Shown one piece after another: positions 42,195 through 51,575 of a stretch of 64,000 nucleotides of DNA. Numbering within the stretch: the stretch's first letter is position 1; each line of letters starts with the position of its first letter. This stretch comes from Pycnococcus provasolii (lineage: Eukaryota; Chlorophyta; Pseudoscourfieldiophyceae; Pseudoscourfieldiales), in contig CP150554.1 of assembly GCA_049487715.1 (NCBI GenBank), positions 310,001 through 374,000 on the forward strand, in the 5' to 3' direction. The position numbers and the translations under genes are program-made. The notes beneath the pieces were generated by a model, which was not told the DNA's origin, searched no databases, and saw only the letters and a program-made list of their open reading frames with translations.

Positions 42195-43844
42195 ATGCTT
42201 TCTAGTGTTGGTGAGGAGGATATTCAGAACATGGCGATCAATGAATCGCAAGCGATGCCTGCGTCACCACCGGCAAGAGCACCCTCGCCACTCACGACGT
42301 CACTCGCGCAAGTCGTCGCCGCCTCGCCTCTTGGAGTGGAAGCAGAAGAAGCTGCGGCAGCTGCTGGTGGTGGGAGATTTGAAGAAACTGCTGCAGCTGG
42401 GGGTCTGCTCTCTCTCCAACTCGAAGAGTCGGCGGCGGCGGCCAAAATAGCAGCCTCAGAATCTAGTAGACCTTCGATGGACGAGTCTGGGGAAACGTCC
42501 ACCGTCGTCATCAAAGTCGGAACGTCCTCACTCATCAACGAGGAACTCGGATCACTCAACCTCGGAGCACTAGGACAGCTGTGCGAGCTGGTCGCGCGAC
42601 TGCGCAGAGCGAAGCACAGGGTCGTGCTCGTATCCTCGGGTGCTGTCGGAGTCGGGTGCCAACGACTGGGACTCGCCAAGAAACCCACGGACTTGACCGT
42701 CAAGCAGGCACTCGCCGCCGTTGGTCAGCCGCACCTCATGCGGTACTACGACGACTTCTTCGCCGCGCTCGGACAGAGGTGCGCGCAGGTGCTACTCACG
42801 CTTGACAACATGGCCAACCGCGCGCAATATCTGAATGCGCGAAACACGTTCAACGAACTCTTCAAGCTCGACGTCGTGCCCATTGTGAACGAAAACGATA
42901 CTGTCGCACTGCAGGAGCTCAGATTTGGCGACAACGACACGCTATCCGCGCAGGTGGCGAACCTCATCGCCGCCGACTACCTGTTCCTCCTCACGGACGT
43001 CGACGCACTGTACACGGCAAACCCAAAAACAGACCCAGATGCGAAGGCGATCCGCATCGTCGAGAACCTCGAGGATCTCGATGTCGACACGAGCACGAGT
43101 GGAACGCAGTGGGGAACAGGGGGAATGTTCACTAAGCTGACGGCGGCGCGCATCGCGTCTGCGGCTGGTTGCACAACGTGCGTCTGCAGCAGCGCCGACA
43201 TCATGGTGGTCGAGCGCGTTTTGGATGGAGCAAACGAGGGCACACTCTTCCTCCCGCAGGTGGATGGGCTGGGAAAGCGAAATCGGTGGATCCTGTTCGC
43301 GGGAGGCTCCTCGAAGAGTTCAATCGTCGTGAAGGAGGATGCGGCGAGGATGATGTACTCGCGGCGTGCATCTCTTTATGCTGCCTGCATCTTGGAGGTG
43401 CGAGGCGCCAACTTTCCCGCAAATGAGGTTGTCAAGGTGGTGGACGAGTACGACGTTGAGGTTGCGCGCTGCGTCGTCAACTACTCGAGCGACGAGCTAA
43501 AAAAGCTTGCCGGCAAGCGTACGCGTGAGTACGTAGCCACGCTCGGATACTGGGGACCAGACGAGATTGCACACAAGGAAAACATCGTCTTTCTCGCTCG
43601 AATTGGAAAGTCGACGAGCTCAGAGAGTATCAACTACGGTAGCAGCGACAGTCTCATGACTCCGTCGGCATCGATGGGCAACTTGACCTCGCTCGCGGAG
43701 GAGCCGGAGTCTACGGAAACGGAGGATGACAATAGGAAACAAGCCGTCAGGCAGACGCGCGTGGAAAATCAACGCGTGCGTCTGCGCGCGGCGCATGAGC
43801 AGCTGAAAGCGCACGCGCTGGCTGGCATGGCATCTTCTCTTTGA
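42195..43844 (+). CDS. proB: glutamate 5-kinase
   Basis: 549 residues; ATG at 42195. Phosphorylates glutamate to gamma-glutamyl phosphate, the first step of proline synthesis. The first ~95 residues are Ala/Glu-rich and low complexity. The kinase domain follows: VVIKVGTSSL, VLVSSGAVGVG, LAAVGQPHLM, VPIVNENDTVA, FGDNDTLSAQVA, LLTDVDALYTANP and GTGGMFTKLTAA. A PUA domain is next (GANFPANEVVKVVDEYDVEVARCVVNYSS). A ~90-residue charged tail is extra. In land plants this activity is fused to glutamyl-phosphate reductase (P5CS); here it is a stand-alone, bacterial-type layout. A 3'-end element starts 6 bp after the stop. Confidence 0.93.
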   Translation: MLSSVGEEDIQNMAINESQAMPASPPARAPSPLTTSLAQVVAASPLGVEAEEAAAAAGGGRFEETAAAGGLLSLQLEESAAAAKIAASESSRPSMDESGETSTVVIKVGTSSLINEELGSLNLGALGQLCELVARLRRAKHRVVLVSSGAVGVGCQRLGLAKKPTDLTVKQALAAVGQPHLMRYYDDFFAALGQRCAQVLLTLDNMANRAQYLNARNTFNELFKLDVVPIVNENDTVALQELRFGDNDTLSAQVANLIAADYLFLLTDVDALYTANPKTDPDAKAIRIVENLEDLDVDTSTSGTQWGTGGMFTKLTAARIASAAGCTTCVCSSADIMVVERVLDGANEGTLFLPQVDGLGKRNRWILFAGGSSKSSIVVKEDAARMMYSRRASLYAACILEVRGANFPANEVVKVVDEYDVEVARCVVNYSSDELKKLAGKRTREYVATLGYWGPDEIAHKENIVFLARIGKSTSSESINYGSSDSLMTPSASMGNLTSLAEEPESTETEDDNRKQAVRQTRVENQRVRLRAAHEQLKAHALAGMASSL

Positions 43845-43850
43845 AGCTAA

Positions 43851-43900
43851 GATAACGTCGCTCATTCAGTAATGGAATTGTGTTTACTTCGTCCACTCAC
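43851..43900 (+). repeat. 3'-end element, copy B
   Basis: Starts 6 bp after the glutamate 5-kinase stop. Reads GATAACGTCGCTC, ATTCAGTAATGGAA, then TTTACTTCGTCCACTCAC. Confidence 0.75.
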
Positions 43901-44285
43901 TATTCAGCCCATTCCATGACGCCACTCAGCTGCGCATTTGAACATGGCGCTGGTGTACCATCATGCCGCTTTTCGCTGGCGCCCGGCGTAAGAGCTCCCC
44001 TTGTAGGTCACTTGTCGTCGTTGTTGTCGTCGCCATCGTCACCAACCGTGCCGATATCAGCACGATAGGGTGAGTAACCCGAAGAGTAACCCTAACCCTA
44101 ACCCGACAGACTTTCAGCGTTTCATCAGGAGCGTAAGCAAGCCCTTTGAAGTTTTGAAGTTCAAGAATGCTCCTCAAATGAAACCCCCTTTTTTTTTCTC
44201 GGTCGGAATCCTCCTCGGCCTCAGCTCAAGCTCAAAAAGCGTCTTTCAAATTAGACCTTGCAAGGTGGCGTGTGTGTGTGCGGCC
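43901..44285. other. intergenic region with telomere-like motif
   Basis: Between glutamate 5-kinase and the SH3 gene. Telomere-like TAACCCTAACCCTAACCC at about 44087-44104. An in-frame ATG at 44178 could extend the SH3 protein by 36 residues. Confidence 0.5.
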
Positions 44286-45554
44286 ATGGCGGGTTTCGTG
44301 CGCCGTTTGTTTCGTGCGCATCCCTCTGGGCCTCACGGTTCCCTTGGCAGTGAAGGTTCACAGGCCGGCGTTGGAATAGGACACAACGCTGGCCTCTCGC
44401 CTGACGGCGTCGCCTTAGCGGAGAGGTGGGTGCAAGCCAAGGCCAACAAAGCATTCATGCTCGGACTGTGCCGAGGCTTGAATAACGTTGTGCTGGTGAC
44501 TGGAAAGCATACGACGGCAAGTCGTACCGTCGCAAAGAGTTGCGCAACACATGCACAGGCGGCGCGAGAAAGACGAGCAGCCACCTCGGACGCGGCGCTT
44601 GCATATAGCCAGGCGCGAGAGGAGACGGACGGCTTCCGAGCGCGCTACGCCGCAGCGCAAGCGGCGGCATCCGCAAGCTTGCGGGAGGCGGCTGCAGGGA
44701 GGCAGTACCAACACGCGAAGTGCGTTCTCCTAGCCCATACGTTGCGCAATCGACTTCTGAGAAGTGTCCCTGACGAAATGACCTCACACACAAAACACAC
44801 ACACACACATGATACGCACAGGGAGCAGCGCAAGCGGGTGGAGCAACTTCGCGCCGACCTCACGAGTTGGCAGCAGACACTAAGGCAAAAGCACGAGAGA
44901 CTGCGAATCATTGGTACGGCAAGTCGCGAAAGTGCTGAGGTAGAGGCAAAGGCACACGTCGCTCAGCAGCGCGTCGCTGAGCTGACGCGTACGCTCGCTT
45001 CCGTCGAATCGGACGCCGCACGCGCGGTGGCAGAGGTGCTCGAGGTGCAAGAGACAGCACTTTTGAGCGGCTTGACTGCCCTGGCGGAGTCGGAGGCGAC
45101 CTTCCACCAGCACTGTGCCACCACCTTTTCGAACATTGCGTCCGCCTTCAAATCGCAGACACCAAACGCCGGTGGCCAGAGCCGATTTGAAATGCTGACT
45201 GCATACGACTCTGCCCTGCAGCCAGCATCTTTCGGTGGCCACGCCATGGTGGCGAGCCCGGCACCGCCACTGCCGTCGCCCGCACCACCGGCGCAGACCC
45301 GTCTCAGGGGCGCGTCGACCGCCACTCAGCCTCCCCCCCTCCCGCATCCGACTGTGCTACACCCCCGCGTGCTCGCCCGCGCAGACCGAAACTATGCGCC
45401 ACGCAGCGCGTCAGAGCTCGCGCTCGAGCGAGGCTCATACGTCGTCGTGCGCAAGGATACGGGCGACCACGGGTGGCTGCAGGGCGAAGGCTTCGGCGAA
45501 ATCGGCTGGTTCCCGAGTAGTCACGTGTCGCTCATAGGCCAGATTCCGGAGTGA
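44286..45554 (+). CDS. SH3 domain protein with coiled-coil (BAR-like) region
   Basis: 422 residues from ATG 44286 (GGCCATGGCG). The frame is open upstream with a second ATG at 44178. Residues ~40-300 are helical, Ala/Arg/Glu-rich coiled coil. Their position before a C-terminal SH3 domain recalls plant SH3P proteins, which carry a membrane-bending BAR domain. A Pro-rich linker leads to SH3: RNYAPRSASELALERGSYVVV, then DHGWLQGEGFGEIGWFPSSHV, with the ALYDY, WW-like and SNYV landmarks recognisable though the first is degenerate. Likely role: membrane trafficking or endocytosis, by analogy. An in-frame CA microsatellite (44791-44814) encodes THTHTHDTH. Confidence 0.72.
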   Translation: MAGFVRRLFRAHPSGPHGSLGSEGSQAGVGIGHNAGLSPDGVALAERWVQAKANKAFMLGLCRGLNNVVLVTGKHTTASRTVAKSCATHAQAARERRAATSDAALAYSQAREETDGFRARYAAAQAAASASLREAAAGRQYQHAKCVLLAHTLRNRLLRSVPDEMTSHTKHTHTHDTHREQRKRVEQLRADLTSWQQTLRQKHERLRIIGTASRESAEVEAKAHVAQQRVAELTRTLASVESDAARAVAEVLEVQETALLSGLTALAESEATFHQHCATTFSNIASAFKSQTPNAGGQSRFEMLTAYDSALQPASFGGHAMVASPAPPLPSPAPPAQTRLRGASTATQPPPLPHPTVLHPRVLARADRNYAPRSASELALERGSYVVVRKDTGDHGWLQGEGFGEIGWFPSSHVSLIGQIPE

Positions 45555-45831
45555 AAGATAACAGCGCTCAACACATTGATTCATGTAAAAACTGCCTCGT
45601 TGCCGCCAACCTTCTACTTGACTGGTTTGGGCCAGCGCCTGTCACACTCGTTCCGCTGCAGCGCAGCACGTCGTCGCGTGCGCGAGCGGCGCCGCCGCAC
45701 TTCTCGACGACGCGTATGGAGCGACCGCTTATCTTGCAGGGCGGAGACGTACGCATTCACGCGCGTCTCAGTGCTTGGGGCGAAGCCGCCGACGAGAACT
45801 TTGTTCGCAAAAGTTTGTGCGCGCAGTGTGT

Positions 45832-45888
45832 GAATGGACGACCGTTGGACAAACTGGACCTCGTAGTTGCATCACTGAATAAGCGATC
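45832..45888 (-). repeat. 3'-end element, copy E
   Basis: On the minus strand: GATCGCTTATTCAGTGATG, a divergent middle, then TTTGTCCAACGGTCGTCC and ATTC. Lies 28 bp after the stop of the minus-strand RRM gene. Its second half is nearly identical to copy C at 53.4 kb. Confidence 0.8.
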
Positions 45889-45916
45889 ATAGTCTCTTTT
45901 AAAAACCATTATATTT

Positions 45917-46708
45917 TCACCAGCCGCCATAGGGCGGCGCTCCTGCGTAGGGCATGCCTCCATTCCAACCTCCTCCGTATCCAGACTGGGGCGGCGGCAC
46001 GCCACCGTAACCTGGCGCCGGTCCCGTCGGAGGCGGCGCGCCAGGGAGTGGCGGACCACCCACGTATGGACCGCCGCCTCCAGGTGGCGACACGCCATAA
46101 CCAAACGGCGGTGTTCCACCAGCCGCGTTCATCGCACCCCAGCCCCAACCTGCGCCGCCACTCCAGCCACTTGCGCGTGCCGCGGCGTAGCCATACGGAT
46201 CGAAGGGAGGCATGCCACCTGGCGGAGCTTGCGAGTTCGGACCAGCCATGCCTCCGTGAAAGTCGCCATAGCGCGCTGGTGCTCCAGGGAAGCCGCCTGC
46301 GCCGCCTTGTGGCGGTCCTCCTGCGCCGTGTTGCCGCTGCTGCTGGGCAGCTTCATAGCGTAAACGAGACGGCGGCGTAATTTGGTTCTTCGGGACGGCG
46401 CGCTTCAGCTCTACCACCTTACCGTTCACCTCCTGCATACTCCCGTTGACGAACACGGCGTCGACAGCATCCGGGTCGTCGTACGTGACGAATCCGAAAC
46501 CGCGCGAGCGTTTCGTCTGGTGGTCCTGCATAATCTGGCTCTCGACAATAGAGCCGTACTGCGCGAAGTACTCACGGAACATGGCGTCGGTGGTGTCTCC
46601 GCTAAGTCCTCCAACGAATATTTTGTTGCATCGCGGTCCACCCGCACCCGTATTCACGGGATCTGTTGTATTTCTTGGCATTTCGAAAGGTTTCGCACTC
46701 ACCACCAT
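45917..46708 (-). CDS. single-RRM hnRNP-like RNA-binding protein
   Basis: 263 residues from ATG 46708; ATG 46681 is an alternative. One RNA recognition motif (about residues 28-105) has RNP2 KIFVGGL and RNP1 RGFGFVTY, plus VELKRAVPK after the last strand as in Musashi/DAZAP/plant RNP1 proteins. Those usually have two RRMs; here sequence upstream of this one encodes none. The C-terminal ~150 residues are Gly/Pro-rich (GGAGGFPG, PPPGGGGPYVGG, SGYGGGWNGG), a typical self-associating tail. Likely binds mRNA in nucleus or cytoplasm. A GTGAGTG donor-like sequence near the start leaves a small upstream intron possible. Confidence 0.83.
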   Translation of the reverse strand: MVVSAKPFEMPRNTTDPVNTGAGGPRCNKIFVGGLSGDTTDAMFREYFAQYGSIVESQIMQDHQTKRSRGFGFVTYDDPDAVDAVFVNGSMQEVNGKVVELKRAVPKNQITPPSRLRYEAAQQQRQHGAGGPPQGGAGGFPGAPARYGDFHGGMAGPNSQAPPGGMPPFDPYGYAAARASGWSGGAGWGWGAMNAAGGTPPFGYGVSPPGGGGPYVGGPPLPGAPPPTGPAPGYGGVPPPQSGYGGGWNGGMPYAGAPPYGGW

Positions 46709-49244
46709 ATGATTATGTGTAAGTAAACTATGGATAGCTGTTGAGCGTTGCCACAAAATCCGCACAAAATCCGCAGTGTGTTAACTGCGTGAACCAGTGA
46801 ACCTCACAGTGAATCCAGTTAACGAACTGTGTGCGCGCCGCGGCTTCGGTTGGGTACAAATACGTACACGTGTGAATGGATGGAAAAAGGGAAAAAAAGC
46901 CAGAACAGAAATAGTAGTGAAGTAATAATCTGTCAAAATGTGAAAATGGTAGTCCTTAATGTTTCTTTCCACCACCGGAAAACAGGAAAAGAACCGAAAC
47001 TTTCTTTGGAATCAAAGAAAGAAAGAAAAATAAATGATGATATAATGTGCCTGCTTGCTAATATACACGCACTATACACGACGCCCTTTGTCCTGTCCTG
47101 TTTTGTTTGCAGTTTGCAGCAAATAGGTACAACTTGTACAAGTACAACACACACTTGCAAGTACAGTACACACACAAACAAGTGACGAGTACTCAAGACA
47201 GACACTACTCAAAGACTCTTGCAAGTATCACTCACAAGTATCACTCACAAGTAGCTCAACACAAGGCTAACGTATCACTCAAGCTACTCAAGCACTGATA
47301 CGTGTACACAGCTTACTTTTTTTAGAAAAGGCCAAAGCCTTAAACAATAAATGTCTTAAGCAAGGGCAACACCAGTCTTAAGGACAACACCAGTCGTCAA
47401 CACACCAGTGAGAGAGTGACGAGAGACAGTAACGCCACTGATGACACAAACTCACAAGATGGCTGGCTGAGCAATTATGCTGACCCTACCGTTTCAGAAT
47501 CAGAATCAGAGAGGTTGTTTCAGAGAGGGAGGCTCAGCGGGACCCGTGGGACCCGTCGGCGCACCCGCAGTCCAGTACGCGGGATCCCGGTGGCGCAACC
47601 CGCGACCACCAGGGGGTCTTTTCCGGGATATAGTTTAGTTTGATTAGACCGGCGCATTATTTATGGAAACTTCGATCCGTCAGCCCATGTATTTTTATAT
47701 TTGTGTCTTGCTCAGTTCGGCTCATCCAGACCACGTTTCACGTTTCACGTTGCAACGTTGCTTAAGCGAATATTAGAGTGACGCTGCCGATTGCCATTCC
47801 GCCAATTCGGGAGATGGGTAAGTAGGATTCTTCGGAGTTGGGTGGGACCCATCTCTCTCGAGTCTCGAGACACATTTTATTTGTTAGAAAATGAAACATG
47901 TGTGTGGTTTCCACACACATGTTGCCACATGGAGATGCAGGCATCTCGCATGTGGCATCTCGCATGCATCTTGGTACATACCCTGGCCTTAATTCCTTAA
48001 TTATGCGCTCATCAATGAGCAGGAAATGCCAATCCGAAGAGAGGGATGGCGTTGCAGGCGATCCGATTGCGTTTCCTCATCTTCATGGGGGCGTGGTGTA
48101 CTTGGTTGGTTGTTGGGTCGAGAACGGCGCGATGGTGCCGTCTTGCACATGCGGACATTTTATCTGCGCATTTTGTTGTGTTTTTTTCGTTTTTTTTTCA
48201 TGTTCGCGATGAAAAGTTTTGCTCATTTCAGCAGGTCGCTGCATTAATTTAACGAAGCGGTATCCCATTTTGGCCCATTGCAAGCCAGGTCCAGATTGCG
48301 ACATCACGATTCTGCACGCGCGTATCGAGTGAGGAGACGCCAGCTGGCAAAAAAGAACCCGTGCAGTAACGCATAACGGAGCGGCATCCCCTCATTTTTT
48401 TAGCTTGGAGAAGTTCAGGTTTTGACCAAGCAAGCAAGGGCCCATCCCGAAGCCTTTCGTCTTGCATGCAGGTTTCCTCTCAAGAAATATAGCTACATTT
48501 CGCTCTGTTGACGAGTTCATTCGCAGCGAGTTTCACATAGTCTCCGATGTAAAATCACAGAGGAGGCCAAAAGAGTTCGAGAAGGGGGGATAATAATAAG
48601 GAATCACAGAGGGGACAAGTGTGAAACCTCCCGAAAAGGAACGGATGCGCAAGACCGAAGAAGGCGGAAAATCAGGAAAATAAACGGGCGGGATGGTAAG
48701 GCGGTGCACCGGATGGTCATGGTAAGGCCGTGCGGTAAAACGACACCGACAAGTCCACAACCAGCCAGCCAGCCGCACTGTGGGCCCCAAAGCAACGCAA
48801 AGTCGCAAACCAACGCGTCGAACGAGTCCAGTATAAGGCAGTTAAGGAGGCTCCGAACTTTCCTTCGACAAGCCTTAAGTTGGCGAAAGTTGGCCCATCA
48901 GTCGCAGCTGTTCTTGTTCAGCTTGTTGTGTTCAGGCCGCTCGTGTGTCGTGTCGTGTCGTGTCGTACCTCCGGCTGTTCGGCGTGCGTGCGTGCGTGCG
49001 TGCGGGTCCGGCCGGTGTCGTCTCTGTGGTAGTCTCTACAGGTGCTCTGAGTGTTAGCGTGTTCACTCACACACAGCGCATACTTCACAAACCAATAGAC
49101 TGTATCTTACTACGGTATCTTTGGCTCTGTATGCTGTACTGAAGGTAACCGTGCTGGCCTTCTTCCCGTTGCGTTCCTCGTTGGTGCGTACCGCTTCGCT
49201 GCGTTCGCTGGTCTTGCACTTCACAATCCTTGAGGGAAGGAAAC
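46709..49244. other. long non-coding divergent spacer
   Basis: 2.5 kb with no credible gene. Contains TACAGTAC (47162-47169), CAAGTATCACTCA repeats (47220-47282), two adjacent hairpins (47895-47956), T and A runs, and TCGTG/GCGTGC microsatellites (48935-49005). A non-coding RNA cannot be excluded. Confidence 0.5.
47895..47956. repeat. two adjacent inverted repeats (hairpins)
   Basis: First: AACATGTGTGTGG, loop TTT, CCACACACATGTT, a perfect 13-bp stem (47895-47923). Second: GCCACATGGAGATGC, loop AG, GCATCTCGCATGTGGC, a 15-bp stem with one bulged base (47924-47956). They are directly adjacent. Confidence 0.85.
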
Positions 49245-49941
49245 ATGGTGAATAATAAGGTGTGGCGCACGGTGGGCTATCCGACGATATGCGCTTACGC
49301 GATGCAAGGCTTTGCGGACGCACTTTTCGTACCCTTGGCAGCAACCATATTCCTCGACTATGGAATTAAATCCGAGGCAACAGGTATAATTCTTGCCGCA
49401 AGCCAGCTGAGCAGCCTTGTGCTTACCGCGCCGCTCTCGATGCTCGCGGATGTCTTTCGATGCCACAAGAAGGCGTACGTAGCCTCCAGGCTCCTGTACT
49501 CCCTGAGTGCTGGCGCTATGCCTCTTTTGCTGTGGCAGTTTGTCGACGGGCGGCTTGCGCACGTTAGCAAGACCGTGTGGTACGTGTGCCTGCTCGTCGT
49601 CATGGCTGTGCAGGGAACGCTAAAGAGCCAGGCGATGACTCTGCAGGATGCCAACGTGCTTGAGCTGCTCGACCCTGTTGGGCTGCGTACGTACTACGGC
49701 CGCGTTCGACTTTGGACAAGCCTCGGGCGGGCGACCGGCGCTTTCTGCGGCGGGCCCATATACGCCGAACTTGGCGGGCAACTCTTGGGAGGACAACTCG
49801 CGGCGCTCGCGTGGTTCGTCGGAAGCGTCATACTCGCTGCGATTGCTCCCCTGCAGCGATTTTCTTTCCGATTCGAAGAGCCTGCCGAAAAGGACGAAGA
49901 GCAGCGCGAACCTCTGCTTCGTGTGGAGAGTGCACAGAGCG

Positions 49942-49977
<36 letters not shown>

Positions 49978-50948
49978 GTGTCGGCGACGTCGGTAATGGA
50001 GATGAGGGGCAAGAGGGGCAAGATCAGCCGAACGCGGACATGCAGGAAGATGATGTGCCAGAGCAGCAGCTAGACGTATCAATGGACGACGGAGACGAGG
50101 CCAGTGTGCCGCTTACAAACCTTGCTGGTGATGACAGGTCTGAGAGACGGCGTGAGAAGAAAAAGTCTCCACTGGTTGCGCTGCTATGCTCTCCAAGGCT
50201 CGCATTCCTCTTCGTGATTGCGGCTGTGAACGGCATCGCTGGCGCGACGTTCGACTACTACGTCGTCGCATACGCGCGCAAGTCTCTCGGCGCCGACGGC
50301 TGGGTGTGCGGCCTCATCACCACGGCGTCGACGGTGGGCAACGTCCCAGGTTTCTTTTTCGCTCCCGTCGTTCTGCGAAACCTCGGCCCACGAACGATGG
50401 TCGCGACGTCGATGTCGCTCGCCATCCTCCGATGCGTGTCGTATGCTCTTCTCCGTCCATCGACGGTTAACTGGGTCATCCCCATCAGCTTACTTCATGG
50501 CATTCAGTTCAGTTTTTTCTGGACGGGTGGCATGGAGCTTGCCGCGAAGTGTGCCGGCAAACGTACGGGCGTCGCCGGCACGGTGCAGGCACTTTTCCAG
50601 GGTGCCTACTTTGGAGTTGGGGCGACGGCCGGCTTGGCGCTCGGTGGATACCTGTACGAGCAGTACTCACCCATTGTCATGTTCGAGGTGAAGGTTGTGG
50701 TTCTCGTCTTCGCGCTTGCGTTGCTGCTCGTTGGCGAGCTGATCGTGTGGCTCCTCAGACGTCGTCGACATCAGAGAAGACGCAATGCCGCCGCTGGCAC
50801 TGGTGTCCCTGATGTTGTCGCTGCGTCAGCGTCAAGTTCGTCCTTGCATTCTGATGCGGATTCGGAGGACACGGATACAAAGGATCCTTCGTCAGCGGAG
50901 ACTGCGGAGGAGACGCGAGCTCGTGTGATGAGTGACGCCCTTCCTTAA
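49245..50948 (+). CDS. major facilitator superfamily transporter (MFS_1-like)
   Basis: 567 residues from ATG 49245. Six N-terminal membrane helices start with YPTICAYAMQGFADALFVPL, with MFS motif A degenerate as LSMLADVFRCHKK. The TYYGRVRLWTSLG segment is characteristic of the MFS_1-like/MFSD6 group. A ~115-residue cytosolic loop with a (GGC)n-encoded Gly run (49944-49972) and acidic stretches precedes six more helices from LAFLFVIAAVNGIAG. The tail is Arg-rich then acidic. The substrate cannot be predicted. Confidence 0.82.
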
Positions 50949-50954
50949 GGGTTG

Positions 50955-50993
<39 letters not shown>

Positions 50994-51575
50994 GCAACAG
51001 GCTTACTTGTAAATATACTACTGTACATTCGATTCCCATACAGTACATAGACAACAAATGTTTTAAACTTAAAAAAACATCATGTTCATGTATGCACATG
51101 ATGATATTTAAGACACTACACGTAATAATTTACTATAGACTAATGACTGTAACATACAACGTTATCGATAGACACCATGCGTCACTTTGACACACAAAAG
51201 AGCTGGGGCGTGTGGGATACCACACGCTCATCCCTCCATCACGTACAGTACCTACCTAAAATACCACACATACGTACTGTACAGTACACATGTCCTTCCC
51301 GGCTTGGGAAATAATTCTCGTTGAAACAGACGTGAGTTTTGAGTTTTCCCCTTTGACCTTCAAGGGGTGGGGAATCACCTGGTCCAGGTCCAGGTGGTGG
51401 AATCTCATCTTATTTTTTTTCTCCTTGGTTTTCTTCCCCCCGAATACAGTACGTCAAATCTTTCGTCCACAACAGGAACGCGGAGAAACCCCACCCAAAA
51501 AGGCCACAACGAGCCTAATTTGCGGTCGGGATTCGGGGAAGGCATCATTCATCAGAATAGTCACCGCACGTCAGC
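50949..51575. other. intergenic region with CA repeat and TACAGTAC cluster
   Basis: A (CA)n run at 50956-50990 follows the transporter stop. TACAGTAC occurs four times (51039-51046, 51244-51251, 51280-51287, 51445-51452) and its reverse complement at 51274-51281. No credible gene. Confidence 0.7.

Noticed and set aside
44765-44820. Short intron in the SH3 gene around the CA repeat
   Set aside because: Candidate GT-AG spans are not multiples of three, while the unspliced frame is continuous.
45551-45892. 113-codon plus-strand frame after the SH3 gene
   Set aside because: Starts with GTG, has no family match, and its end is the antisense of the 3'-end element.
47416-47643. 75-codon plus-strand frame in the long spacer
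   Set aside because: GTG start, low complexity, no homology recognised.
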